Shown here: positions 38,513-47,454 of the stretch, piece after piece
Numbering within the stretch: position 1 is the stretch's first letter
Layout: each line of letters starts with the position of its first letter
Assembly (NCBI GenBank): GCA_040218445.1
Contig: JAVJRK010000015.1
Coordinates: 124,001-188,000, forward strand
DNA from: UBA1479 sp040218445
GTDB lineage: Bacteria > Pseudomonadota > Alphaproteobacteria > Rhodospirillales > Casp-alpha2
DNA: 64,000 nucleotides
Reading direction: 5' to 3'
Translations under genes and position numbers: made by a program
Notes under the pieces: generated by a model
Database searches by the model: none
Told to the model about the DNA's origin: nothing
What the model saw: the letters and a program-made list of their open reading frames with translations, nothing else

Positions 38513-40381
38513 TCAGCCGACGGCCCGGCGCCCACGGCGAGCCGACGGCCCGGCGGAGGGGGTGTCCTCGTCGAACAGTTCCGCCAGATTGGCCATCATG
38601 GTGCCGCCCAGCTCTTCCGCATCGACGATGGTCACGGCCCGGCGGTAATAGCGCGTTACGTCATGGCCGATGCCGATGGCGGTCAGTTCCACGTCGGACC
38701 GGTTTTCGATGAAGTTGATGACGTCGCGCAGGTGCTTTTCCAGGTAATTACCCGGGTTGGCGGACAGGGTCGCGTCATCGACCGGCGCACCATCGGAAAT
38801 GACCATCAGGATGCGGCGTTGTTCAGAACGGGCGAGCAGGCGGTTGTGGGCCCACATCAGGGCCTCGCCGTCGATGTTTTCCTTCAGCAGGCCTTCGCGC
38901 AGCATCAGGCCCAGGTTACGCCGGGCCCGGCGCCAGGGCATGTCGGCGGCCTTGTAGACGATGTGGCGTAGGTCGTTAAGGCGGCCCGGGTTTTTCAGTT
39001 TACCCTTTTCGACCCAATCTTCGCGGGATTGCCCGCCTTTCCAGGACCGGGTGGTGAAGCCCAGGATTTCGACCTTGACGCCGCAGCGTTCCAGCGTGCG
39101 GGCCAAGATATCGGCGCTCATGGCGGCGACGGTGATCGGGCGGCCGCGCATGGAACCGGAATTATCGATCAGCAACCCGACGACCGTGTCGCGGAATTCG
39201 GTGTCTTGTTCCTGCTTGAAAGACAGGGGATGCAACGGGTCGGTGACCACGCGGGACAGCCGCGCCGCGTCCAACAGGCCTTCTTCCAGATCGAAATCCC
39301 AGGACCGGGTCTGCTTGGCCATCAATTTGCGCTGCAGGCGGTTGGCCAGGCGCGAAACCACGCCCTGCAGGTGCGACAGCTGCTGGTCCAATTGCGCGCG
39401 CAGGCGGGTCAGTTCTTCGGTGTCGCACAGTTCCTCGGCCTCGACGATTTCGTCATAGGCCTGGGTGAAGGCCTTGTAGAGCGCCATGTCGTCCGGCGAA
39501 TTGCGCGGCCAGCGGTCGTCCCAATCGGTCGGCCCGGCGGGTTCCTCCTCGCCTTCGCCGGACATCACGTCCTCGTCGAACCCTTCGGTCGAGAACTCCA
39601 TGTCGTCGGACATCTCCGCTTCGCCGGATTCGCTGGAAAGCGACCCGTCGGCATCCATTTCCGCATCCGGGTTTTGGTTCTGGTCCTGGCCCTGTTCGGG
39701 ATCTTCCTCGGACGAATCCTGCTGATTTTCCGGCTCGGACGGAGCCGGGGCCTCGGTCATCATATCCAAGGCCACGATCATCTCGCGCACCAGGTTGCCG
39801 TAGGCTTCCTGATCCAGGGTGTTTTTTTCCAGTTGGGCCATCTGCGGGCCGACCTTGCGGTTCAGCTCTTCGCGCCACAGATCGACCAGATGTTTGGCTT
39901 CCTTTGGGAGTTTCTGGCCGGGCAGGCGTTCACGGGCAAGCAGGCCCAGAACCTCGGGCAGCATGGCCTCTTCCCGTTCGGTGATGCTGCCGTATCCCTT
40001 CGCCCGGCATTTCTCCGCCAATAGGAAATCCAGGTTTTCGGCGACACCGACCATGCGTTGCGAGCCCAGGCTTTCGCAGCGCGCCTGTTCCAGGGCTTCG
40101 AATACGGCATGGCCGTCCGGTCCCGTGGGCGCCATGCGGCGGTGAACATCGGCATCGTGGTAACGCAGACGTAGCGCCAAGGCATCGGCCACGCCGCGCA
40201 GCTTGGTGATGCCCTCGGCGCTGGGCGGGCCGGAAGGGGCCGGCAGGTTGACGGATTCTTCGGTGGCGGACGCACCGGAGGCTTGAAAATGAACTTCAAG
40301 TTCCGGCCGATTGGAGACGGCCTTGACCGCCGCGGCGGTCACGCGTTTCAAAAGGTCAGCCGGGCGTTCCGAATGGTTCAT
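38513..40381 (-). CDS. cobT: aerobic cobaltochelatase subunit CobT
   Basis: One of three subunits (CobN, CobS, CobT) that insert cobalt into hydrogenobyrinic acid a,c-diamide in oxygen-dependent B12 synthesis. The 622-residue protein has the CobT N-terminal helical region, a very acidic middle (about 205-280, many Glu/Asp/Gln/Ser), and a C-terminal von Willebrand A-type domain. That domain has the MIDAS motif LLIDNSGSMRG near residue 402 and a later I-S-D-G-A-P-V-D-D near 535. It follows cobS by 53 bases. The catalytic CobN is not in the window. Confidence 0.95.
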   Translation of the reverse strand: MNHSERPADLLKRVTAAAVKAVSNRPELEVHFQASGASATEESVNLPAPSGPPSAEGITKLRGVADALALRLRYHDADVHRRMAPTGPDGHAVFEALEQARCESLGSQRMVGVAENLDFLLAEKCRAKGYGSITEREEAMLPEVLGLLARERLPGQKLPKEAKHLVDLWREELNRKVGPQMAQLEKNTLDQEAYGNLVREMIVALDMMTEAPAPSEPENQQDSSEEDPEQGQDQNQNPDAEMDADGSLSSESGEAEMSDDMEFSTEGFDEDVMSGEGEEEPAGPTDWDDRWPRNSPDDMALYKAFTQAYDEIVEAEELCDTEELTRLRAQLDQQLSHLQGVVSRLANRLQRKLMAKQTRSWDFDLEEGLLDAARLSRVVTDPLHPLSFKQEQDTEFRDTVVGLLIDNSGSMRGRPITVAAMSADILARTLERCGVKVEILGFTTRSWKGGQSREDWVEKGKLKNPGRLNDLRHIVYKAADMPWRRARRNLGLMLREGLLKENIDGEALMWAHNRLLARSEQRRILMVISDGAPVDDATLSANPGNYLEKHLRDVINFIENRSDVELTAIGIGHDVTRYYRRAVTIVDAEELGGTMMANLAELFDEDTPSAGPSARRGRRAVG

Positions 40382-40434
40382 GTCCTATGGTGCCGTTTCC
40401 GGCCCGGTTGCGGGCCGGGTGAAATGCGGCCGTC

Positions 40435-41442
40435 CTACTGCAGCACGGCGCGCATGGCGGAATCGGGAAGTTCCTCGCCCATGCAGCGCTGATAATATTC
40501 GGCCACGACCGGGCGTTCGATTTCGTCGCACTTGTTCAGGAAGGTGACGCGGAAGGCATAGGCCGGGTCCTTGAAGATCTGCGTGTTCTCGGCCCAGGTG
40601 ATCACCGTACGCGGTGACATAACGGTTGAAATGTCGCCGTTCATGAAGCCGGAGCGGGTCAGGTCGGCCAGTTCGACCATGGCGCTGACCTGTTCCTTGC
40701 CGTCCTTGGTGGCATAGTCACTGACCTTGGCGCAGACGATTTCGACTTCTTCGTCATGGGCCAGATAGTTAAGAGTCGAGACGATGCTCCAGCGGTCCAT
40801 CTGGCCCTGGTTGATCTGCTGCGTGCCGTGATAAAGCCCCGTGGTGTCGCCCAGACCGACCGTATTGGCGGTCGAAAACAGGCGGAAATACGGGTGCGGC
40901 TTGATGACTTGGTTTTGATCCAAAAGGGTCAGCTTGCCGTCCACTTCCAGCACGCGCTGGATCACGAACATCACGTCCGGCCGGCCGGCATCGTATTCGT
41001 CGAATACCAGGGCTGTCGGGTTGCGCAGCGCCCAAGGCAGGATGCCTTCGCGGAATTCGGTGACCTGCTTGCCCTCGCGCAGCACGATGGCGTCCTTGCC
41101 GACCAGATCGATACGGGAAATATGGCTGTCCAGGTTGACCCGGATGCACGGCCAATTGAGGCGCGACGCCACCTGTTCGATATGGGTCGACTTGCCGGTG
41201 CCGTGATAGCCCTGGATCATGACGCGCCGGTTGTGGGCGAAACCCGCCAAAATCGCGAGTGTCGTCTCGCGGTCGAAGCGATAGGCTTCGTCGCGGTCCG
41301 GGACGTGTTCCTCGGCCTCGGAAAAGGCGGGGACCTCCATGTCGCTGTCGATGCCGAAGGTTTGGCGCACGGACACGGTAACGTCGGGCACCTGATGAGC
41401 CGCATCGATCCCGGGGGTGGCGGTCGATTCCAAAGTTGTCAT
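40435..41442 (-). CDS. cobS: aerobic cobaltochelatase subunit CobS
   Basis: AAA+ ATPase subunit of the cobaltochelatase, MoxR-like, 335 residues. The Walker A motif GYHGTGKST is near residue 79-87, followed by the lipid-like strand RVNLDSHISRIDLVGKDA. Walker B is ALVFDEYDAG near 145, and a sensor region FSTANTVGLGD near 190. It assembles with CobT as a six-plus-six chaperone-like ring that drives CobN. It lies upstream of cobT and downstream of a J-domain gene on the same strand. Confidence 0.95.
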   Translation of the reverse strand: MTTLESTATPGIDAAHQVPDVTVSVRQTFGIDSDMEVPAFSEAEEHVPDRDEAYRFDRETTLAILAGFAHNRRVMIQGYHGTGKSTHIEQVASRLNWPCIRVNLDSHISRIDLVGKDAIVLREGKQVTEFREGILPWALRNPTALVFDEYDAGRPDVMFVIQRVLEVDGKLTLLDQNQVIKPHPYFRLFSTANTVGLGDTTGLYHGTQQINQGQMDRWSIVSTLNYLAHDEEVEIVCAKVSDYATKDGKEQVSAMVELADLTRSGFMNGDISTVMSPRTVITWAENTQIFKDPAYAFRVTFLNKCDEIERPVVAEYYQRCMGEELPDSAMRAVLQ

Positions 41443-41533
41443 GTAAATATTCCAGTTTCTGAGGCCGTCCCATCGTGCCGGGACGAAGAGAGGTCATGTT
41501 TGGCAAACGTCGTAGGGGTTAAGCGGCGGGTCG

Positions 41534-42112
41534 TCAAGGGGCGAGAAAGTCCAATATGACCTCGTAGGCTTCGGTGACTTTCTTGAATTCTTCCTCTGCC
41601 GCCTTGGTGCCGCCGTTGGCATCCGGGTGGTGGCGTTTAACCAGTTCTTTGTATCTGGCCTTCACGTCGTCAATGGTGACGGGGATTTCAAGGTCGAATA
41701 CGGCAAGGGCGCGCGCGGTTTTCGGGTCGTTCATGCGCGGGTCCGGATGACGCGGGTCGGATGCGCCGCCGTTGACCCTTGCATCCGCGTCGCGGGCGGC
41801 ATCGCCGACGCCCAAGGGGTCGTTGATCCGGGCTTGTGTGTATTTCCAGGAATCGCCGGCGCCCAGTTTCCAGGTCGGCCGGTGCCACACGGTGTCGTTG
41901 CGGACGTCGGCTTCGACTTCGTCCTCGTCCATGCCGCGATAATAATTCCAGTTGCGATTGTATTCGCGGACATGGTTCAGGCAGAACCAGCGGTATTCAT
42001 TCAAGGCATCACGCGACCGCGGTGCCTTGAATTCTCCTGCGCCGTCGCATCCCGGCCACTCGCAAACGGGCTCTGTGCCCCGGGACTCGCGATTTTTAAG
42101 CAACTCACCCAT
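41534..42112 (-). CDS. J-domain protein with N-terminal Cys-His motif
   Basis: A 192-residue DnaJ-like protein. The C-terminal 65 residues are the J domain, with the invariant His-Pro-Asp in KRHHPDANGG near residue 163. The N-terminus holds CEWPGCDGAGEFKAP and WFCLNHVREYN, a C-x4-C...C-x2-H pattern that looks like a zinc-binding module, linked by an Asp-rich spacer. J domains stimulate Hsp70 ATPase. It is the first gene of the J-cobS-cobT run, an order common in alphaproteobacteria, so a role in chelatase assembly is a fair guess. Confidence 0.88.
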   Translation of the reverse strand: MGELLKNRESRGTEPVCEWPGCDGAGEFKAPRSRDALNEYRWFCLNHVREYNRNWNYYRGMDEDEVEADVRNDTVWHRPTWKLGAGDSWKYTQARINDPLGVGDAARDADARVNGGASDPRHPDPRMNDPKTARALAVFDLEIPVTIDDVKARYKELVKRHHPDANGGTKAAEEEFKKVTEAYEVILDFLAP

Positions 42113-42140
42113 GCAGGTACTATGCGCGCAAGGCTGCGGC

Positions 42141-42188
42141 CAGACAAGTTATGTGAATGTTTCTCAGACAAGTTGTGTGAATGTTTCG
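42141..42188. repeat. 24-base tandem duplication upstream of the J-domain gene
   Basis: Two head-to-tail copies of a 24-base unit starting CAGACAAGTT (42141-42164 and 42165-42188) differ at only two positions. They lie 29-76 bases before the J-domain gene start on the minus strand, so they probably fall in its promoter or leader. Confidence 0.85.
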
Positions 42189-42468
42189 GAGGCGTAAGCG
42201 CGTTGGATTTTAGCCGATATCCAAAGGGTTGAAAAACACACCTATTACCTTCGTCTAACTTGAAACTTTTGCTGCAATCTCTGATCCTTAAGTCAGACTT
42301 GCGGATGAATCCGCTGGTTCGTCGGTATTTAAGCGCCCTCTTGCGTTACTCCGAGTGCCAGTGGGGAGGAACTTTTGGAGCAGCAGAATGCTTTGTTCTG
42401 CTGTGGCACGCGGCGCAATGCGTGTATAATAACCATTGCATACAATAATAGAGGGTGGCACTGGCAAG
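42189..42468. promoter_or_regulatory. leader of the RHH gene with hairpin and -10 hexamer
   Basis: This 280-base stretch, plus the repeat before it, is the divergent region between the J-domain gene and the RHH gene. A perfect CAGCAGAA/TTCTGCTG hairpin (42381-42388 with 42396-42403) and a consensus TATAAT (42425-42430) are visible; no good -35 element is. No convincing gene was found. Confidence 0.45.
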
Positions 42469-42747
42469 ATGCAAAGCAAGCTTATAAGCCGAAACGTCAC
42501 GGTTAACGGACGCAGAACAAGCCTTAGGTTAGAGAACGCAACCTGGGAAGCCTTGGACCAGATTTGTCAGAATGAAAAACTGAACGTTCATCAACTCTGT
42601 TCGATGATCGAAGGCGTTCGTTTCGGGTCGTCCCGCACGTCAACCGTTCGGGCTTTCATCGTGACCTATTTCCGGCTTGCGGCAAATCGCACGGCCATCG
42701 GCAACGGCATCGCCGACAAGACATTGACTGAATTCAAGAATTCCTGA
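42469..42747 (+). CDS. ribbon-helix-helix domain protein
   Basis: A 92-residue protein resembling the alphaproteobacterial ribbon-helix-helix family PF13467. The conserved part is SRNVTVNGRRTSLRLENATWEALD (beta strand plus first helix), a second helix ENLKVHQL-like, and a final ALRVFIV-like strand, here VRAFIVTYFRL. The family normally acts as a small transcriptional regulator. The start is the ATG at 42469; its ribosome binding site is weak. The C-terminal 15 residues (GIADKTLTEFKNS) are an extension. Confidence 0.82.
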   Translation: MQSKLISRNVTVNGRRTSLRLENATWEALDQICQNEKLNVHQLCSMIEGVRFGSSRTSTVRAFIVTYFRLAANRTAIGNGIADKTLTEFKNS

Positions 42748-42761
42748 CCTAAACGCCCTGT

Positions 42762-43349
42762 CTATCCCGCCTTTTTTGTGTCGGATTCAGCGGGGGCGGC
42801 GTCGTCTTCCTTATAGAAATCGGGCCAACGGGTTTTGACCACGGGCCCGTTGCTGCGAAACGCGTAGCAGGTGTCGATCAACGGTGATTTCTTACCTGGG
42901 CCCGGTTCGCCGCGCTTTTTCCGGGCGGGAAAGATCGTTTGAAAGGCCGTCACGGCGATCGGCCCCATCAGCATATCGCGCAGATGGGTGCAGCCGTGGG
43001 TGCTGCCCATGGCGCTATTCACGGCCTTGCGCCAGCCGGGGCCGACCTTCAGGCCGACCAATTGGGAAAACGTCTCGGTTACGTCGCCGCACATGGAAAA
43101 GGGGCTCGAATCGGTCGATGCCTCGGCGGCTTTGACCTCCATGTCGCCGGTCAGGGTCAGGCGGATGAACATGTCATGGATGGCTTCGCCGGCGGCGATT
43201 CCCCCCCGGTCATGGTTTTCGAAGGTATAGGTCTTGGTGTCGGTCAGGCGCCCTTCGATATCCCAAAGGCCGTCGTCGCGCTCGAACCCCATGCATTTGA
43301 TGTCGCGCGTATGGATGTGCTTGCGGGGGGCGGGTTTGCTGAGGGGCAT
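42762..43349 (-). CDS. DUF2889 family protein
   Basis: A 195-residue protein of a conserved family without known activity. The family pattern is clear: HTRDIKCMGFERDDGLWDIEG at about residues 12-32, Y-T-F-E-N near 41 and an R-L-T-L-T-G-D-M strand near 62-70. A HGCTHLRDML segment near 118-127 with Cys and His residues could bind metal. The frame is open further upstream, but the ATG at 43349 gives the family N-terminus. It converges with the RHH gene with a 14-base gap. Confidence 0.87.
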   Translation of the reverse strand: MPLSKPAPRKHIHTRDIKCMGFERDDGLWDIEGRLTDTKTYTFENHDRGGIAAGEAIHDMFIRLTLTGDMEVKAAEASTDSSPFSMCGDVTETFSQLVGLKVGPGWRKAVNSAMGSTHGCTHLRDMLMGPIAVTAFQTIFPARKKRGEPGPGKKSPLIDTCYAFRSNGPVVKTRWPDFYKEDDAAPAESDTKKAG

Positions 43350-43502
43350 GGTCGAATTCCTGTTCGGCGAGGGCGCATCCGGGCCGCATCGGCGGCGGAG
43401 TGCTGCATCTGCGAACTTTATCGGCAGGAGGGTACGCGCGGCAAGAGGTGCGGCCAACCCATTCCGGCCTGCAAAACTTGAATGCCGTCCGACCGGCGGG
43501 TT

Positions 43503-43952
43503 CTAAGCGCTGTAGCGGTCGCCGAAAACGAAGGCTTCGGTCTCCCGGATGTTCTCTTCCAGCCCTTCCTTGACCGCTTCGTAAAGGTCGCGGATGGAGA
43601 CCATGGCCACGCATTTTCCGTCTTCCCCGAGAACCGGTAAATGCCGGTAACGGCGCGTCAGCATCAGTTCCAGGGCATCGGATGCCCGGTCGGATGGCGC
43701 CAGGGTATCGGGGTTGGCGGTCATGATGTCGCCGACCTTGGTCGCACTCGGGCTTTTGTTTTCAGCCACCACACGACGTGACAGGTCCCGTTCGGTCAGG
43801 ATGCCGATCAGATTGCCGCCGTCATCCATGACGATGATCGCCGCCACGTTGGCGGCCGCCATTTCCTTGGCCGCCTGTTCAGCTGTCGTATCGACGGTGG
43901 TTGCCGTCAATTCCCTGGGTTGGACGATGTCCGGTATGATCTTTCTTTGCAT
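43503..43952 (-). CDS. CBS-domain-pair protein
   Basis: A 149-residue protein made of two CBS motifs (about 8-65 and 70-130) forming a Bateman module that binds adenine nucleotides. Recognisable segments are NVAAIIVMDDGGNLIGILTE and RYRHLPVLGEDGKCVAMVS. Such stand-alone modules usually act as energy sensors for another protein. The upstream CNNM/CorC gene on the same strand also has CBS domains, but a 141-base gap separates them. Confidence 0.92.
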   Translation of the reverse strand: MQRKIIPDIVQPRELTATTVDTTAEQAAKEMAAANVAAIIVMDDGGNLIGILTERDLSRRVVAENKSPSATKVGDIMTANPDTLAPSDRASDALELMLTRRYRHLPVLGEDGKCVAMVSIRDLYEAVKEGLEENIRETEAFVFGDRYSA

Positions 43953-44093
43953 CGGGCATTACCTTTCGATTTCCGCGCAAAACAGACCGCCGGCCTGCGA
44001 TCCCGCGGTGCATCGTATGGACGCATATTGTACGGGAATTGCCGCCCAGAGGTAAGAATTAACGAATGTGAATGTGTGCCCGATTCGTGGCGG

Positions 44094-45374
44094 TCAATCC
44101 GTGATCTCACCCGGTTTCGGCGGGGTGATCCGCACACGGGTGATCTGGTGGCGCTGGCGGGTCACGATATCGAAGCGGAATCCGAACAGACGGAAAGATT
44201 GACCCACGTCGGGAATGCGCCGGGCTTCGTGCAGGACCAGGCCGGCGACCGTGGCGGCTTCTTCATCCGGCAGGCCCCATTCGTACTCGCGGTTGAGATC
44301 GCGGATGGTGACCGTACCGTCGACCATGAACGATCCGTCTGCCTGCGGTTCGACGCCCGCGACGCTGAGATCATGTTCATCGTCAATCTCACCGACGATT
44401 TCCTCGATGATGTCCTCTAAGGTCACGATCCCTTGCAGGCTGCCGTATTCATCGACGACCAGGGCGAAATGCTCACGCCGTTCGCGGAAGGCTTCCAACT
44501 GATCCAGAAGCGGCGTGGTTTCCGGAATGAACCAGGGTTCGGCTGCCATGGCCTTGATGTCCAGGCCGGACAGGTCTTCGTCCCCGGCACCCTTGACCGC
44601 GCGGAACAATGCCTTGGCATGCAGCACGCCGACGATGTTGTCCGGTTCTTCCTGCCACAAAGGAATACGCGTGTAAGGGCTTTCCAGAACACCGGCGACG
44701 ATGTCGTCGACCGGGATATCCACACTGAGTGTTCCCAAACCGGAACGGTGAACCATGATTTCACCGACCTGTACGTCCGCCAGGTCCAGGACGCTGCGCA
44801 GCATGGTGCGTTCAAGGCCGGTTTCTTCGTTGCCGGTGTGAAGTTCGATGGCGCCGCGAAGTTCTTCTTCGGGTTCGTGTTCGGAATCGTCGGAAGCCCG
44901 GATGTCGATCCCGAAGGCTCGGAACAGATAGCGGACGATCAGTTCGATCGTATGAGTGATCGGAGACAGAAGTGCGACCAAAACCCGAATGGGGCCGCTG
45001 ACCGCGAGCGCCATGGTATTGGCATTCTTTATGGCATAGGTCTTGGGCATGACCTCGGCGAAGATCAGCACCAGCAAGGTCATGGCCAGGGTTGCATAGG
45101 CAACGCCAGCCTCGCCGAAATAGGTGATCAGCAGGCTGGTTGCCAGCGACGAGGCAAGAATATTGACGAGGTTGTTGCCGAGCAGGATTGCGCCGATCAG
45201 GCGTTCCTTCTGCTCATAGAGCCGATTGACCACGGCGGCCCGTTTGTCGCCCCCCAGTTCCAGGCGGTGCATCAAGGGCTGGGAACTTGCCGTCAGCGCC
45301 GTCTCCGAGCCGGAAAAGAACGCCGACATCAGTAGCAGGAAAAATATGGTGATCAGGCTTGTTTCGTCTTCCAT
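44094..45374 (-). CDS. CNNM/CorC-family membrane protein with CBS domains
   Basis: A 426-residue protein with an N-terminal CNNM (DUF21) membrane domain of three to four segments (about 5-135). A CBS pair follows (about 200-320; VGEIMVHRSGLGTLS, LVVDEYGSLQGIVTLEDI), and a C-terminal CorC_HlyC domain (about 335-415). This is the family of magnesium/cobalt efflux proteins and haemolysin-like exporters. It lies 62 bases downstream of aroB on the same strand and is probably in that operon. The TM opening is FFLLLMSAFFSGSETALTAS. Confidence 0.93.
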   Translation of the reverse strand: MEDETSLITIFFLLLMSAFFSGSETALTASSQPLMHRLELGGDKRAAVVNRLYEQKERLIGAILLGNNLVNILASSLATSLLITYFGEAGVAYATLAMTLLVLIFAEVMPKTYAIKNANTMALAVSGPIRVLVALLSPITHTIELIVRYLFRAFGIDIRASDDSEHEPEEELRGAIELHTGNEETGLERTMLRSVLDLADVQVGEIMVHRSGLGTLSVDIPVDDIVAGVLESPYTRIPLWQEEPDNIVGVLHAKALFRAVKGAGDEDLSGLDIKAMAAEPWFIPETTPLLDQLEAFRERREHFALVVDEYGSLQGIVTLEDIIEEIVGEIDDEHDLSVAGVEPQADGSFMVDGTVTIRDLNREYEWGLPDEEAATVAGLVLHEARRIPDVGQSFRLFGFRFDIVTRQRHQITRVRITPPKPGEITD

Positions 45375-45436
45375 GATTCTCGCTCATTTACATTAGGTCC
45401 GAAGGCCCGGTTTGCGGCCGTTCGGAAGGGGACAGG

Positions 45437-46573
45437 TCATCCCCGGGCGGAAAGGAATTCGTTCAGGACGTCTTTCACGGGTGCGACCGGCACATCCTTT
45501 TCGATGAAGGCTTCGCCGAGCGCCCGGGCAAGGATAAAGGTCAGCTTACCGCCCTCGGTCTTTTTGTCCTTCATCATGTGCTGAAGCAGGCGGTCGGCGG
45601 TCCAGCCATCCGTGTTCAGCCTGGACAGGTCCGCGGGCAAACCGGTCGCCGTCAGATGAGCCCCCAGGCGCGCGGCATCGTTGCCGGGGCAGTGACCCAA
45701 GCGGTTGGATAGGGTCAGCGCCATGACCATGCCGATGGCCACGGCTTCGCCGTGCAGCAGGTCCTGGCCGTATCCGACCTCGGCTTCCAGGGCATGGCCG
45801 AAGGTATGACCCAGGTTCAAAAGGGCGCGCTGCCCTTGTTCCGTTTCGTCGGCGCTGACGATGCGGGCCTTGGCATTGCAGCATGTCAGAATGGCCTGAC
45901 GCCGGGCTGCCGCGTCGCCGGCCAGAAGCCCAGCCCCATTGTCTTCCAGCCATTCGAAGAAATCGGGCATGTCGATGGCGCCGTATTTGACGACCTCGGC
46001 ATATCCGGCTTTCAATTCCCGCTCGGAAAGGGTGTCGAGTACGCCGGTATCGGCAAGGACCAGACGCGGTTGGTAAAAGGCGCCGACCAGATTTTTGCCC
46101 TGCGGCGTGTTGATGGCGGTTTTGCCGCCGACGGAACTGTCGACCTGCGCCAGCAGGGTCGTGGGAATCTGTATGAAATCGAGTCCGCGCAGCGTCAGCG
46201 CCGCGCACACACCTGTCAGGTCGCCGATCACGCCGCCGCCCAGGGCGATCAGCGCGGTTTTACGGTCGATCCCGCCTTCCAGCAGTTCACCCGTGACACG
46301 TTCCAGGTGAGCGTAGTCCTTGGTTTGTTCGCCCGGTTCCAGAACGATGGACCGGCTTTCGATGCCGGCGTCGGAAAGACTGCGTTCCAAGGTCGCCAGA
46401 TGGCCGGCCGTGACCACGTTCTCATCCGTGACGACGGCAACGCGCTTGGCGGGCAGAATGGGCGTCATAAGGCGTCCCGCGTCGGCCACAAGGCCGTCGC
46501 CGATCAGGATGTCGTAGCTGCGTTCGCCCAGGTCGACGCTCAGGCGTTCGACAGAAGGGGTATCGGTGGTCAT
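45437..46573 (-). CDS. aroB: 3-dehydroquinate synthase
   Basis: NAD+- and metal-dependent second enzyme of the shikimate pathway, turning DAHP into 3-dehydroquinate. The 378-residue protein has ALGGGVIGDLTGVCAAL near residue 109-125, QIPTTLLAQVDSSVGGKTAIN near 135, and the metal ligands in GHTFGHALE near residue 252-260. It starts four bases before the aroK stop (ATGA overlap), so aroK and aroB are translationally coupled. Confidence 0.96.
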   Translation of the reverse strand: MTTDTPSVERLSVDLGERSYDILIGDGLVADAGRLMTPILPAKRVAVVTDENVVTAGHLATLERSLSDAGIESRSIVLEPGEQTKDYAHLERVTGELLEGGIDRKTALIALGGGVIGDLTGVCAALTLRGLDFIQIPTTLLAQVDSSVGGKTAINTPQGKNLVGAFYQPRLVLADTGVLDTLSERELKAGYAEVVKYGAIDMPDFFEWLEDNGAGLLAGDAAARRQAILTCCNAKARIVSADETEQGQRALLNLGHTFGHALEAEVGYGQDLLHGEAVAIGMVMALTLSNRLGHCPGNDAARLGAHLTATGLPADLSRLNTDGWTADRLLQHMMKDKKTEGGKLTFILARALGEAFIEKDVPVAPVKDVLNEFLSARG

Positions 46574-47112
46574 TCAGTGCCGTCCGTCAGTTCTTCGATG
46601 ATTTTGTCGGCGGTCTTTTCCGGTGTTTCATCAATGCTTTCAATGATGATATCCGCCTGTTCGTACACGGGATATCGCTCTTTAATCAATTGCTTAAGTT
46701 TCTCGGCAGGGTCCGTGCCCTTTAAAAGGGGCCGACCGGCCGCACGTCTGCGGGTGCGGCGTTCCAATACCGCTAGATTGGCGCGCAGCCAAACGCTGGT
46801 TGCCGATTCCGCGATGCGCGTCTGCGTGCGCGGGTTCATGAAGGCGCCGCCGCCGGAAGCAAGTACCACGGGCGGTCCTTTCAGCAGGCGTTCGATAACC
46901 CGTTCCTCGACGTCGCGGAACGCGTCTTCGCCGTAAATATCGAAGATGTCCTCGATGGTGCAGCCGGCGGCTTTTTCGACCTCGTCATCGGAATCGATGA
47001 ACGGCAGGGCCAGTTTGGCCGCGAGTATCCGGCCGACGGAACTTTTTCCAGCTCCCATCAGGCCGACAAGAACGATTGTTTTCTCTTTTTTTTCAGATAC
47101 TTGCTGGGACAT
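46570..47112 (-). CDS. aroK: shikimate kinase
   Basis: Phosphorylates shikimate at the 3-hydroxyl. The 180-residue protein has the P-loop GLMGAGKSS near residues 17-25, the substrate-binding D-S-D-D-E near 40, ASGGGAFMNP near 88-97 and the lid RRTRRRAAGRPLLKG near 128-142. It is the first gene of the minus-strand aroK-aroB-CorC run and divergent from a small membrane peptide gene 201 bases away. Confidence 0.95.
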   Translation of the reverse strand: MSQQVSEKKEKTIVLVGLMGAGKSSVGRILAAKLALPFIDSDDEVEKAAGCTIEDIFDIYGEDAFRDVEERVIERLLKGPPVVLASGGGAFMNPRTQTRIAESATSVWLRANLAVLERRTRRRAAGRPLLKGTDPAEKLKQLIKERYPVYEQADIIIESIDETPEKTADKIIEELTDGTE

Positions 47113-47313
47113 GGGCCTGTGACTTGCGGGCAGAGGGTTGGTATGGGCGGGCGACGTTGAAAGCGGGAGAGCGAGCCGATAAACTCCGGCCTGCCCGCCG
47201 CTGCCGGAAAAATGCCATAGTCCAAGTCTACCAGAAAGGCTGAAGACGATGACAACCCGCTGAAATGACGGTCGATAAACCCGCGACGCAAGACGAATAG
47301 GCCCGCCTTCTCC

Positions 47314-47454
47314 ATGAAAAGTATTTCCAAGATTATCGTTATTCTGGCTTTCGCGTTGGTGTTGGGGGGAGGAACCTTCCTGGTGACCTGGGATTTTCCG
47401 GCGCCGTCCAAGGACGTGAAGAAAGTTCTGCCCGATGACCGTTTCCCGCGTTAA
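47314..47454 (+). CDS. 46-residue single-pass membrane peptide
   Basis: A short frame from the ATG at 47314 with no separate stop-to-start gap: it overlaps the next gene by 20 bases in another frame. The product is MKSISKIIVILAFALVLGGG, one membrane helix, followed by a short periplasmic tail ending VKKVLPDDRFPR. Small peptides with this shape (one helix plus a K-x-[IV]-P-D-x-R-F tail) often stand between aroK and xerD loci in Rhodospirillales, to my recollection. No strong ribosome binding site is seen. The overlap suggests coupled translation with the 705-residue exported protein. Confidence 0.68.
   Translation: MKSISKIIVILAFALVLGGGTFLVTWDFPAPSKDVKKVLPDDRFPR

Noticed and set aside
41443..41533. 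cobalamin riboswitch before cobS
   Set aside because: The gap is only about 90 bases and no B12-box-like sequence is visible.
42260..42448. 62-codon frame in the leader of the RHH gene
   Set aside because: It overlaps the hairpin and TATAAT hexamer and has an unconvincing composition.
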